A stretch of 64,000 nt of DNA, taken from positions 62,001 to 126,000 of the forward strand of contig ML058386.1 in the NCBI GenBank assembly GCA_003013855.2. The letters are read 5' to 3'. Source of the DNA: Liriodendron chinense. Its lineage: Eukaryota > Streptophyta > Magnoliopsida > Magnoliales > Magnoliaceae. How positions within the stretch are numbered: position 1 is the stretch's first letter; every line of letters starts with the position of its first letter. The translations under genes were made by a program, and so were the position numbers. Shown here piece by piece: positions 44,324-55,400 of this stretch. The notes beneath the pieces were generated by a model, which worked only from the letters and a program-made list of their open reading frames with translations, was not told the DNA's origin and made no database searches.

Positions 44324-46476
44324 TGTTCACTCCCAAAGTGTAGGGTTGCGAAGTAGTAATAATTCGGAAAGACCGAGTATCGTTCCCACAGAGATTTATG
44401 AATGGGTATGCTCAGAATTTGTCTAAAATAACTACTAATTAAGATCCTATTAAGAACTAAAGCTGGAAAATAGTGAATTGAGTTTAAACAGTGAAAGTGT
44501 AAGCTAATATCAATCTAAAAAGGCACTAGAGCGTCAAGGATCCACTTTTGATAAGTTTCAATGCATCAATACAACTAGGTCTCTCATAACTCAATCGAAA
44601 TCGAATTCATATCTCTATCCGATCGGAATATAGAGCGGTTCAATCAACAATTATCTAAAACAGTTGCTCATTCATTGATTCGATTCCCACAACAATGCTC
44701 AGGCCTTGGGCACACTCAATTGTGCAAGCCAAGCCTCTTTCCAATCTAGTTGAGATTCACAACCATAGCTTTCATCAAATCCTGTCACTAGACTTGACTA
44801 TAACCAATGATTAGAACTCTAATTAAATCAAAATCAATCAGCAAACAGCTATTTTAGATTATAACAAAAGATAAGAACTTTAGTTGAATGAGTTCCCACA
44901 TGAAGATCAAGCCATTGTACACAAGGCAATCAAAGGGTCTACCATGCCCGGAGTCGATGATAGATCAATGAACTACACAAGCATAACCAATGCTCAGAAG
45001 ATAAACTACTAAGTTTAGAATCACTAAGAATCACATAAGCCCGGAGTCATCAAGAGATCAAAGTAAAACCAAATTAGTACTTGATTCAAACTCATATTAA
45101 ACTAAATTCTTCAATTAAAACATAAAAAGGAAACCTAGGTTGCATCAATCCATCAAAAATAAATCAAAAGCTTCACCTCTTAGCCCTAGCTAAGAGGTTT
45201 TAGTTCATCTTTAACATCCTTGAACTAGAAGCCTCAAAAACATAAAAACAACTAAAACAGGAAGAAAAACTAGGAAAAAGTGAAGTAGAATCTGTCTCCT
45301 AAGCTTCCTTGATGATCCCCACGTCCTAGCATGCCCTGGAATAGAAGAGAGCACTTCCTTTTATAATACAGCAAGAGTACCGCAACGTAACAGATTTTGT
45401 TTCGCTTCGTACGGCTTAACCAATGGTTGGATTGCCTTCAAATTTGATTTGTAGCTTCCTTGTAATGTGATCTTCCTCATAAATGATTTAGATTTCTGAG
45501 ATTATCTTCTGAATGGGCCCACCAATCAGATCAGCGACCGCCTCTCAAAATTGTGCACTTTGGGTACCTTCAAAACCAGTCATCTTGCTTCCACCGCTCC
45601 GGAGTGTACAGATGTCGGATTGATTCCAAATTTTGAACATTGATAGAAAACTTCCTTCTCTACATAATAGATGGATTAGATTTTCCAAAACAATCCCAAA
45701 ATATGGTCCAAAAATTAGAACACTTAGGGCTTTTATAAACTCTGCGCAGTTGGATCTTTCTGGATGGTCCATCTTTCTTCAACCAATACGATCAAACCAC
45801 ACATCCTTTTAATATGAAACTTTGTGGTTATTCATATATAGATGTGGTCTAGAAGATGGTCAAAGTAGATTCTTCATATCATCAATGATGGGTCACCTGG
45901 ATCGGCCCAGAGTGGAGTAGGCGGAATCTGGAACTTTCTAGACAGTTCGTATTGTTTTGGCCGCCACGATCAATCCATAGCTCCGATCGACACAAAACCA
46001 CTTGAATCGAGCTCTTCTTTGACATGGATGTGTTGGATTTCCAAATATCATCAATATGGCTTCAGAAAAATGTTCCAAAAATCCAAAAAGGGGAATAGCC
46101 TACTGTCTGAAATTTGGAAGCTGAATTTGCATGGCCGACCGGTCAAGACCGGTCTAAACCTGTCTGGTTTGGTCCAGCAGCTTTAAGAGAGGAGAGAATA
46201 ACTGGCCGACCGGTCAAGACCGGTCGGATCACCTTTTGGGGCTCCTTTTTCTTTCATTTCTTCTTTCTCTTCTTTCCTTTCTTCTTCCCTCTTTTGTTCT
46301 TCCTTTCCTTTGATCTTTAAAGTATGTAAGAAGGGTTTCAAAGCATCCGAATGATGAAGTCTCTCTTTCATTCCTACAACCACAAAACTATGCATTAGAT
46401 TAGCCTTCAAATCATGAAAATCATGCATAATGAGTGATGAATTGGGTTTAGAATATGCACAATTAAGAGCTCAACA
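44324..46476 (-). repeat. 5' LTR of element K
   Basis: 2153 bp, TGTTCACTCC...GAGCTCAACA on the plus strand. Minus-strand TATAAAA at 45359-45365. Stem-loop at 45176-45197; palindromes at 46135-46230. Sequence left of about 45340 (R-U5) matches A, while sequence from about 45340 to 46130 matches P, Q and F. Confidence 0.92.
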
Positions 46477-48311
46477 TCTTCTTAGCCGAAAAGTGGCCAC
46501 CACACGCCTGAGAATGACAAAAGGAGATGATATTGTGTTGCTCATCATCCAGCACACACTCCTTATAATTTGATCGGGACAATACTTGAATAAGTATGGG
46601 TCGTCCCACAAGAATTTTCTCACCTCGTTGAAAAACTAATCTTGGTTATTCTAGTGTGTTGGAATTGTACCTGTAGCAAGATAGTTAGCAATGTTCGCAT
46701 ACCATGGCAATTGGGAGACTCTAAAAAGTTGTTCATCATGGAACATGTCATTGATCGTAGTCGTCTCAGGGGAATCGGTGAGAACAAGTCTAGTGAAATG
46801 GTCAGCCACTACGTTTTCTACTCCTTTCTTATCATTTATTTCTATGTCAAATTCTTGGAGTAGGTGGATTCATCTTAACAAGTGTGGCTTAGCATCCTTC
46901 TTAGAGAAAAGGTACTTAAGGGCGGCATGGTCGGTAAATATGATGATCTTGGATCCAATCAAGTAGGACCTAAACTTGTTTAAAGTAAAAACTACGGCTA
47001 AAAGTTCTTTTTTGTAGTAGTGTAGTTTGCTTGGGCTAAGTTTAAGGTTCTACTTGCAAAGTAGATGACGCATGGCTTTTTCTCTTTTCTCTAGCCTAAC
47101 ACAGCCTCAATAGCATAGTCGCTCGCATCACACATAATTTCAAAAGGAAGGCTCTAATAAGGTGGTTGCATTATGGGAGCACATGTCAACATACCTTTAA
47201 GCTTGTCAAAGGCATTTTGACAATCTTCATTCCACTCGAATGAGTTTTCCTTTTGAAGGAGGTTACATAAAGGACGAGAGAGTGAACTAAAATCCTTGAT
47301 GAACCGTCTATAGAATCCAGCATGTCCCAAAAAAAGACCGCACATCTCGTACGCTCTTGGGTGGTGGAAGGTTAGAGATAAGATCGATTTTAGCTTTGTC
47401 CACCTCAATTCCATTTTATGAGATGATGTGACCGAAGACTATTCCCTTTTTAACCATGAAGTGACATTTCTCACAATTCAACACGAGGTTCTTTTCTTCA
47501 CGTCTTTTCAAAACAGTTTTTAAGTGCATAAGGCACTCATTAAAGTTACAACCAAATACCGAGAAATCGCCTATGAAGACTTCGAGAGTCATTCCCACCA
47601 TATCAGAAAAAATACTCAACATACAACGCTGAAAAGTTGCAGGGGCATTGCATAGTTCAAACGGCATCCTTCGATAAGTGCCGAATGGACAAGTGAATGT
47701 TGTCTTCTCTTGGTCCTCTAGGGTGATCTCTATTTGGTTATACCCTGAATACTCATCAAGGAAGCAAAAATGGGAATGACCCGCCAACTTTTTTAAAATT
47801 TGATCAACAAATGGTAAGGGGAAGTGCTCTTTCCTTGTGGCTGTGTTTAGCTTCCTGTAGTCAATGCACATTCTCTAACCGGTAGTGACTTTGGTTGGTA
47901 CGAGTTCATTATTCGCATTGGCTAGGATGGTTATTCCGAATTTTTTAGGCACAACCTGAGTTGGACTCACCCATTAACTATCGGATATTAGGTAGATGAT
48001 ACCCACATCCAATAGTTTCACCACTTCAGCCTTAACCACCTCCTTCATGTTTGGATTGAGGCGTCTTTGTGGTTGCTTAGATGTCTTGGCATTTTCCTCA
48101 AGGTGTATGTGATGAGTACAAATCAGTGGGTTTATGCCTTTGAGATCCGCAATTGACCATCCGATGGTGCTCTTATGCTCTATCAGAGTGGCTCTTAACC
48201 TACTCTCTTGTTCCTCATCCAAGTGGGAAGAAATCACCACCCGATATGTCTTATCTCGACCTAAATATGCATATTTCAAATCATTTGGTAATAGTTTTAG
48301 GTTGAGCTTCG
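46477..48311 (-). pseudogene. pol: RT, RNase H and integrase N-terminus of H
   Basis: Read on the minus strand. Upstream RT sequence (48311-47974) has LKLLPNDLKYAYLG and HHIHLEENAKTSKQPQRRLN. The RT core (47871-47416) has DYRKLNTATRKEHFPLPF, FLDEYSGYNQI and FELCNAPATFQRCM. The catalytic box reads FIGDFS where Athila has FMDDFS, so the first Asp is Gly. Thumb and connection (47414-47154) have GHAGFYRRFIKDFSSLSRPL. RNase H follows to about 46700 with CDASDYAI, TDHAALKYLFSKKDAKP and ADHFTRL. Integrase begins near 46500 with CHSQACGGHFSAKK and continues at 35470. There are stops near 47876, 47968 and others. It cannot encode a working polymerase. Confidence 0.85.
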
Positions 48312-49923
48312 TGTAACGACCCGAGATTTTCGACTCTCGTGTATAACACAACAGCCGAATTCCCAAGTAACTTATGGAATAACTAATTTGTCAAATAATG
48401 AAATCTAGCATTCAAGCACAATGGCGGAAACAATTTTCATCTTATTCTATCAAACTCACTATGTCATCATCAGTATTTAAATAAGGGAACCAACCAATAT
48501 CTTCACTGATTAACTAAAATACCAATTTATGTCTTCTCTTGAAGACTTATTACAATTCCATAAATGTATCAACTACTCAAAAGAAACATTTAATAAATGA
48601 AAACATCAATTAAATTTCTCTAACATCGTCATCCGCCATGTGATTGTACAAACATCGAACTCTTTTCCTTAAAAATCGAGTTCAATACCTGGATCTTCAC
48701 CTGCATCACCTAAATTGTATTTGGGATAGCGTTAAACGCTATTATAGTGGGGAATATTCCCTCCAAGACTATCAAGAATAACAATGTACAAAACTCAGAG
48801 TAACGCAACACAATAATATCTTTATTCAAACAAAACAATCAAGTAAAAATCTTTGTTAATGCGATGCATGGAATGCATGCTCTAGCTAAGGTACCCTGAC
48901 TAGAATCACAATACATGAAGTGGGAGACTCCCTGTTACGACTTCCTGCTAGCCACTAGTCACCAGAGGTTCCTGGGACGCACAAGCCCATAGTTTTGCCC
49001 GACCACGTGAGAAACGGGACGCTCATAGCCCAGATCTACACGTGACAGTGTACGGGAGAAGTAGGACGCTCTAGCCTATTCTCAATTCCGTACACCCACA
49101 TGGAGCCAAGTGAATGCATGACTTTAGTTTCACCTTTATTTAAGTGTTTTCGCATACAACCGATTTAAATAAAACTCAATGGTCACTATGGGGAGTCGCA
49201 AGCAACCCAGCATAGGTCAACAACACGGGATTAGTGTCCATAGCACCAACCCCGGCTCATGAGAATCTGTATACCATTAGTGTCCACTCATTGTCCCGTT
49301 TTATGATTTTATCATATCCCAAAAAGTCAATGTTGTACATCATAACCAAATTCATTAAAATGCTTATGTAATGTAAATGGATCCAATCAAGCATCATGTA
49401 CATGTAAGGATCTATTAACAAAGAATCACTTCATTCTCTCAATTAGTCAAGATATATTCTTCCATCATGGACACCTCTCACGGGTTCCATCTCTCTACAT
49501 CGAATAATTTTACCAACTTAAAGACAAAGAGTATACATTAATGAGATGTCTATATGATGATCTTATACATATATATATTTCATATCACAATATGAAAATC
49601 AATCTTACTTGTAATACATGGACTAAGAAAATAAGGGCATAGATTTCAAAAAAAATAACACAAATACACATGCTTCTTAGTAAAAAATCTAAACAAGGAA
49701 TCACATCACAATATAATGATATTCATTACAAATCTCACATCAAACTTCATGTTATATGGATAAGCAATTCAAAACAAAATAACTTCACATGCCACAAAAG
49801 AAACTTATGATAATCGTGGTATTATTAATGAAAGGCTTGAAGGAAAATCCTCACCTTAGGATGGACTTAGAAGAAGAGGGTTGTAGAAGATCCTAGCCGC
49901 TGGAAAAATATGAGAAAGAACTT

Positions 49924-49954
<31 letters not shown>

Positions 49955-51130
49955 TTCTCTCTCTCTCTCTCTTCTCCCTTTCTCTATGGCATGGAGGCTA
50001 GGGTTAGGAGAAGGATTTTGAGGTACGTAGTAGAAATATGGAGAGGGATGTGCACGCGAGGTCTTGTGTAACAACCTCTTGAGGTGGGTTTCTCAAATCT
50101 CAATATTCGAGTGATCTTTGATCAATTCCAATCCGTTCATCTTATCAAGTTCGAAGAGTAGAGTCAGAATACGTAAATTTCTTGATGATCCACATTCTAG
50201 ATTGGCCAATCCTTGAAAATGGTCTGACGGGTGGTAAAATGAGCTAGATCTTAATTAATGGTCTACGCTTGATGATCAGGGCCCAAATTTTAAGAAAATA
50301 TGTAGTTATGATAGGCAAACAATTGTACAAAGTTTAGTGGTTGATTGATGGTGAGAAATGCCTAGATCTGAAATTCCAACTTTTGGCGGAAAAGGAAGGG
50401 GCTGGCTTTGTGGTTCAACGGTGTAGGATTATAGATCGGGGTCCAAATTTTGTGTAACTCGTAGTCATATGAGTATAATAAGTGGTTCAAATTTGAGAAG
50501 CAATTGATGGTGAGAAGTGGGTAAATCGAAAGGTTCAGATTTAAAAAGAGTTGGTAACTCATTAATTTCTAAAACGGGATAACTTCGCGCATAAGAAAGA
50601 TGCTTATCAAGGTGGGGCACTCAAATGACACTATTGGTCCATGATAAAGACGATCAAAGTCACTCATATGAAGAGAAATATTCGACTACGACTAACCATC
50701 TACTTTCCTCACTCGATGGACATGAAAATCAAGGGTTAAGGGGCTGATTTGACAATCGGACCACTTTTACTATGATTTAAGGGCTGAAATCTGATGTGTA
50801 TGGTTAATATGTGCCCAAAAGCTTAAATCCAGGGTTTTACGTGAAAGTGACTGTCAGAAACTATAATACTTAAAAATGACATCTTAACTTAAGTTTAACT
50901 AATGGCATTTTCGTAATTATCTGAAAAGTGCGTGATTTTTAAAATCTGATCTTTCTACGATGTTTATGGGATCATTCTAAGCAACTTTTGTAAAGGGTCC
51001 CCTATCGGATCTCCTATGGATGTCCCGCTATTCGCAAATCAACGGTAAATGTACGATAATTAATAAAAAATAAATTAAAAATGAATTTTCAAAAATTTTC
51101 AAATAAATCTCGAAAATCTGGGGCGTTACA
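48312..51130. mobile_element. Insertion E in the PR-RT linker of H, probably a long solo LTR
   Basis: Starts TGTAACGACCCGAGATTTTC and ends GGGGCGTTACA, with inverted ends of about 20 bp (one change and one indel). Flanks CTTCG (48307-48311) and CTTCA (51131-51135) fit a 5-bp duplication with one transition. H reads collinearly across it (IKALK joined to LNLKLLPNDLKYAYLG). No coding region is seen in 2.8 kb. TG...CA ends, the 5-bp TSD and the TGTAACG start fit a solo LTR of a long-LTR gypsy element such as a Tekay-type chromovirus (inference). A DNA transposon is less likely. Confidence 0.6.
49920..49974. repeat. (CT)n microsatellite within E
   Basis: CT repeats with two interruptions (CTAT, CTTT). 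Confidence 0.95.
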
Positions 51131-51337
51131 CTTCAGCGCCTTGATATTAGATGGAAGAGGCTTGTTTTCGCTTAAGGGTAAAGGTTCAAATAGTGCCTTC
51201 TATCTTTTATTATCAAGTACCGGAATAACATCCAAAATGGCATCCATCTCTCGTATCGTGTCATCATTCATATCATGAGAGTGGGCCAAACATGCCTCCA
51301 AAGGATCGGAATAAAATGTCAAGGGGGATGTATCTTC
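51131..51337 (-). pseudogene. pol: PR-RT linker of H between E and C
   Basis: 207 bp of H. On the minus strand it reads EDTSPLTFYSDPLEACLAHS and SENKPLPSNIKALK with one stop between, matching the usual spacer after Athila protease. It ends in TSD TCTTC at element C. Confidence 0.75.
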
Positions 51338-51394
51338 TGTTATAGGCAAAATGATGGAGATCAACTTAGCTGCTAAGTTTTTACGCGGACGCCC

Positions 51395-51545
51395 ATCCGA
51401 CTCTCGAGATCATTTGATCGAGAGTCGCAGATCGAGTAAATACGGAGTGCTCATTCGACTCTCGAGATCGTATACTCGAGAGTCGCAGATTGGGTAAGTA
51501 CGGGGCACTCATTCAACTCTCGAGATCATATGCTCGAGAGTCGCT
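51395..51545. repeat. Three hairpins in U3 of C LTR
   Basis: Three inverted repeats, CGACTCTCGAGATC...GATCGAGAGTCG and two variants (middle pair GATCGTATACTC, last pair GATCATATGCTC), about 58 bp apart. Copy at 61290-61440. Same core as in B. Confidence 0.85.
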
Positions 51546-52151
51546 GTTATAGTCAAAACAGCGAAGATCATCTGCTGGAGATAGACCTCGCGAGCACCCT
51601 TATCCGACTATCGAGAACGTCTGTTCGAGACTCGTATATTCTGAAGACACTCCGATCTCGCGAGCACCTTTATCCGACTATCGAGAACGTCTGTTCGAGG
51701 CTCTCTTCCTATCTTCCTCTTCGTCTCAGGTTCTGATGCACACTCGAGGCTCGTATATTAGGAAAACGATGCCCGACTACCAAGCTTCGAGAAGTTGTGT
51801 TTTTCCTGTGAGCAGACCTTCTCACAAGTCGTTGAAAGGTGTTACATCTAAATGAGCGAGCACTTGGACTCGCGACCATCTTCCAACATGCGAACATCTT
51901 TCTCTGTGGTGACACCCCTTAGCCTTCAGTACCAGCAGGCCGTATAGGCTGATTTTGGGCTTATCTTCTCTTATGGTTCCGAATCTCAAGGGATTGCTAT
52001 CAAGGAACGTGATTGTTAAGACAAGTCATTGGGTTAGATCTCTTCTCTAAGGATAAGGATCTTATCCCACGAAATCAGCGGGATCTCGGTATCGTACACG
52101 AAATCAGCGGGATCTCGATATCTTACGTAACAGATTGGACCCTTCCAGATT

Positions 52152-52158
52152 TATATAA
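52152..52158 (+). promoter_or_regulatory. TATA box of element C 5' LTR
   Basis: TATATAA followed by GGAG, 230 bp before the LTR end. Same motif at 62047-62053 in the 3' LTR and, on the minus strand, in both LTRs of B. Confidence 0.65.
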
Positions 52159-52386
52159 GGAGAAGACTCCATTAAGATACAGGTACACAATATTCAATCC
52201 CTGGTCTCGTTTTGCCTGGCTATTCTTCTTCTTGCTTTGCCTGACTTAAGCATCGGAGGGCTAACGGCTGGACACCAGCCACCCTTAGTTGCTTTCTGTC
52301 TTCTTACAGGTCTGGCGGAGGAAATCCCTGTTGGAGAGAAAGTGAATGACCAGAGGATCCTGTTACAAAATCTGACGTTAACAGTT

Positions 52387-52404
52387 TGGCGCCGTCTGTG
52401 GGAA
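52387..52404 (+). other. Primer binding site, element C
   Basis: TGGCGCCGTCTGTGGGAA, three nt after the LTR end, identical to B. Confidence 0.8.
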
Positions 52405-52457
52405 CGACTTGATCGTCAAAATCAATCGTTCTAACCACCGATCAAAATCCTTCTGCG

Positions 52458-55400
52458 ATGCCTCCTAAAAAGGCTGTTCATCCTTCGACTTCAAGGCAGG
52501 CACCACCTTCGCCCGATGAGACGGAATCCATACCTGCTCTTCCACCCACTTCGACGAATATCCCTCAAGGAGCCCCAAATATGCCATCAGCAAACCCATT
52601 ATTGGAGGCTTCTGGAAATCAAGACGATGTCCTGCGTTTCCTCGGAAATACTCTTCTAACTCTAAATGCCGGAGTCCAGGCCCTGTCAAATCGGCTTCAT
52701 CAGCATTTCCCCGAGCCGCAGAAACAACCCTCCGAAGGGTTACCATCGCAACCCATACCAGTGACTTCCAGACATTCTATGGACGAACCACAGGTCCCAC
52801 CACCCGGCAACCATCTCCCTGTGCCGTCCCCACATTCTATACATTCTAGTTCATCTCAACAACCTCAACCTCAAGGCTCCACCGCCGAAACATCAAGCTA
52901 TACCCTACCATGGGAAGGAGATCTTAAAAGAATCCATGATCGTTTTGACGTCATGGAACAGCGATATCAGGCAAATCGGCCATCTGCCATCATGGCGTCG
53001 ATACATCAATCCGAGTCCCCCTTTACCAACGAGGTTATGAAGGCATCTTTACCTAGAAAGTATCGAACGCCGGTTATCACCCTGTATACAGGTATTGGTG
53101 ATCCTCTTGAACACCTAGAAACATACAGGTCTCTCATGGAGTTGGAGGGACATGGCTCAGAAATCATGTGTAGGGCCTTTTCCCTAACATTGAAGAAAGC
53201 AGCTCGTACATGGTTCCGTGGGTTAAAGCCCCGTTCCATCAGCTCCTTTTTCCAGTTATCCGAGATATTCCTTTCTCAATTCATGGAAGCATTCGCATTA
53301 AGAAGCCAGCCTCCCATCTGATGGATTTGAAACAGCAGCAAGGGGAGACAATAAAGGAGTTCACAGTACGATTCACTGCCGAAGCCGTTCAAACTGAGGG
53401 TTATACTGAAGAAAAAGGTCTTACAGCCCTCATAGCCGGAATAACGAGCGAGAAATTTAGGTTTGCTTTAGATAAGAGCCCTTCAAAAACTATGGCAGAA
53501 TTCCAAACCAAAGCTCAGAAATATATCAATGCAGAAGAAGTCGCATTGACATGCCATGGAGTACAGGGTAAGAAGCGCAACCCAGAGGGAACCTCTACTG
53601 CAGATAAAAAATATCGTCGTGATCAGCGCGAACGTTCCCCCAAGAAACCTTATTCTGGTAAATATCATAACTACACTCCTCTTAATCGGTCTCATGAAAA
53701 GGTTCTAATGGAGATAAAACACAAGCCATATGTGAAGTGGCCTGCAAAGATCAAATCTGATCCCGGAAGAGAGACAAGAGCAAGTTCTGTTACTTCCATA
53801 AAGATCACGGGCATAGAACCCAAGATTGCATCTCTCTACGAGATCACATTGAAGCCCTTATTCGAAAAGGCCATCTTCAGGATTATGTCGCTCGTAAAAA
53901 TCGATCACCAGAAGGGGCGAAAGCCTCACCACGCTAAAAGGAACCGCCTCATCATCATACTGCCCAAGAGGACGCTGAGCCTACTAGAGAAATTCGCACC
54001 ATCGTCGGAGGACCGGCTTGTGGGGGTGACTCTCAAGCTTCAAGGAAAGCATACACTCGGAAGGCGTCTAAAGAACCCCAGCATATCTATTGGCTGGAAC
54101 AGACGCCCAGCTCGTCAAAAGCCAGCCATCCTCCCATTTCTTTCACCCTCGAAGATGCAGCGGGAATTCACTTCCCTCATGAAGATTCCATCGTAGTCAC
54201 ATTAAAGGTATCAAATTATCTGACTCATCGAATTATGGTGGATATAGGCAGCTCAGCCGATATTCTATACTTGGAGGCTTTCAACAAAATGGCACTTACC
54301 AGAAGCCTACTCAAACCAGTTTCGACTCCTCTCGTCAGCTTCGGAGGTGAGGTAGTAACACCTGAAGGAAGCATTGATCTCCCAGTTACTTTTGGAGAAA
54401 ATCCAACGAAGACTACCGTCTTCATAAACTTCCTTGTGGTGGATCGAAAATCAGCGTATAACGCCATTTTGGGGCGACCGTCTCTTACTAAGGTTGGGGC
54501 AGCCTTGCACCCTTCATATCTGTGTGTCAAATTTCCTACCCCAAATGGTATCGGGGTCGTGTGAGGAAGTCAACAGGAGGCACGGTCTTGCTATCAGATA
54601 GCCCTACAAGATCGAAAGAAGGCTCAAGCGACACCCGTTATGGAGATAGCACAAGATTCACCCAACTTTTCCACCAACACCTCGCTGGATCCGAGAGAGA
54701 ACGTTCTCCAATCAGGAACTCCTGGGGAAGAAACAGTGACGATTCACCTAACCAAAGACGACCCGTCTAGGGTCGTGTACATTGGGTCTTCTTTAACCAA
54801 TGTCCATCGTGAAGATTTGGTCCGTTTCCTCACCGAATACTAGGACGTGTTTGCTTGGTCTCATAAAGATATGCCAGGCATCGACCCCAATGTCATCGTA
54901 CATCGTCTCAATATCGACCCAAAGCATAAACCCGTGCACCAGCGTCGACGTGCCTTCACTGCAAAAAGGCAAATAGCGATCAAAGCTGAAGTGGAGAAGC
55001 TACTCACGGTCAATTTCATTAAAGAGGTTGATTACCCAGAGTGGGTCGCGAACGTAGTTCTCGTCCGGAAAGCTAATGGCAAATGGAGAATGTGCGTCGA
55101 CTATTCAGATTTGAACAAAGCATGTCCCAAAGATAGCTTCCCGACACCGCGGATCGACCAGTTGGTCGATTCAACAGCTGGGCACGCTTTGCTCAGTTTT
55201 ATGGATGCTTATTCTGGTGACAACCAGATCATGATGCACCCACCTGATAGCCAGCATACCGCCTTCATCACAGATCGGGGACTATATTGCTACCAGGTAA
55301 TGCCATTTGGTCTTAAAAATGCAGGGGCCACCTATCAGCGCCTCGTCAACAAAATATTCGCTGCCCAAATCGGTAGAAATATGGAAGTTTACGTCGATGA

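Larger units (their letters stand above)
35471..46476 (-). mobile_element. Element K: pol-less Athila-type element, same family as A
   Basis: Flanked by TTTTC (35466-35470) and TCTTC (46477-46481), one transition; the integrase frame of H continues across. 5' LTR 46476-44324, primer site 44301-44317, gag-protease 43692-40854, 3' block, 3' LTR 39694-35471 (holding solo LTR P). Internal length about 4.63 kb, against 4.64 kb in A, with the same domains in the same order and the same absence of pol. The LTRs are about 2.15 kb, longer than in A, because most of U3 is of another subfamily. Confidence 0.9.
51338..52383 (+). repeat. 5' LTR of element C
   Basis: TGTTATAGGC...GACGTTAACA. U3 has the hairpin array (51395-51545) and a 70-bp direct repeat starting at 51587 and 51657 (CTCGCGAGCACC.. 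TTCGAG). Near 52067 ACGAAATCAGCGGGATCTCG is duplicated. TATA box at 52152-52158. Confidence 0.96.

Noticed and set aside
50362..50562. Short frames within E as genes
   Set aside because: Low complexity, no similarity and no conserved context.
48312..51130. E as a CACTA or Helitron element
   Set aside because: Ends are not CACTA/TAGTG or TC...CTRR, and the flank fits 5 bp rather than 3 bp or an AT target.
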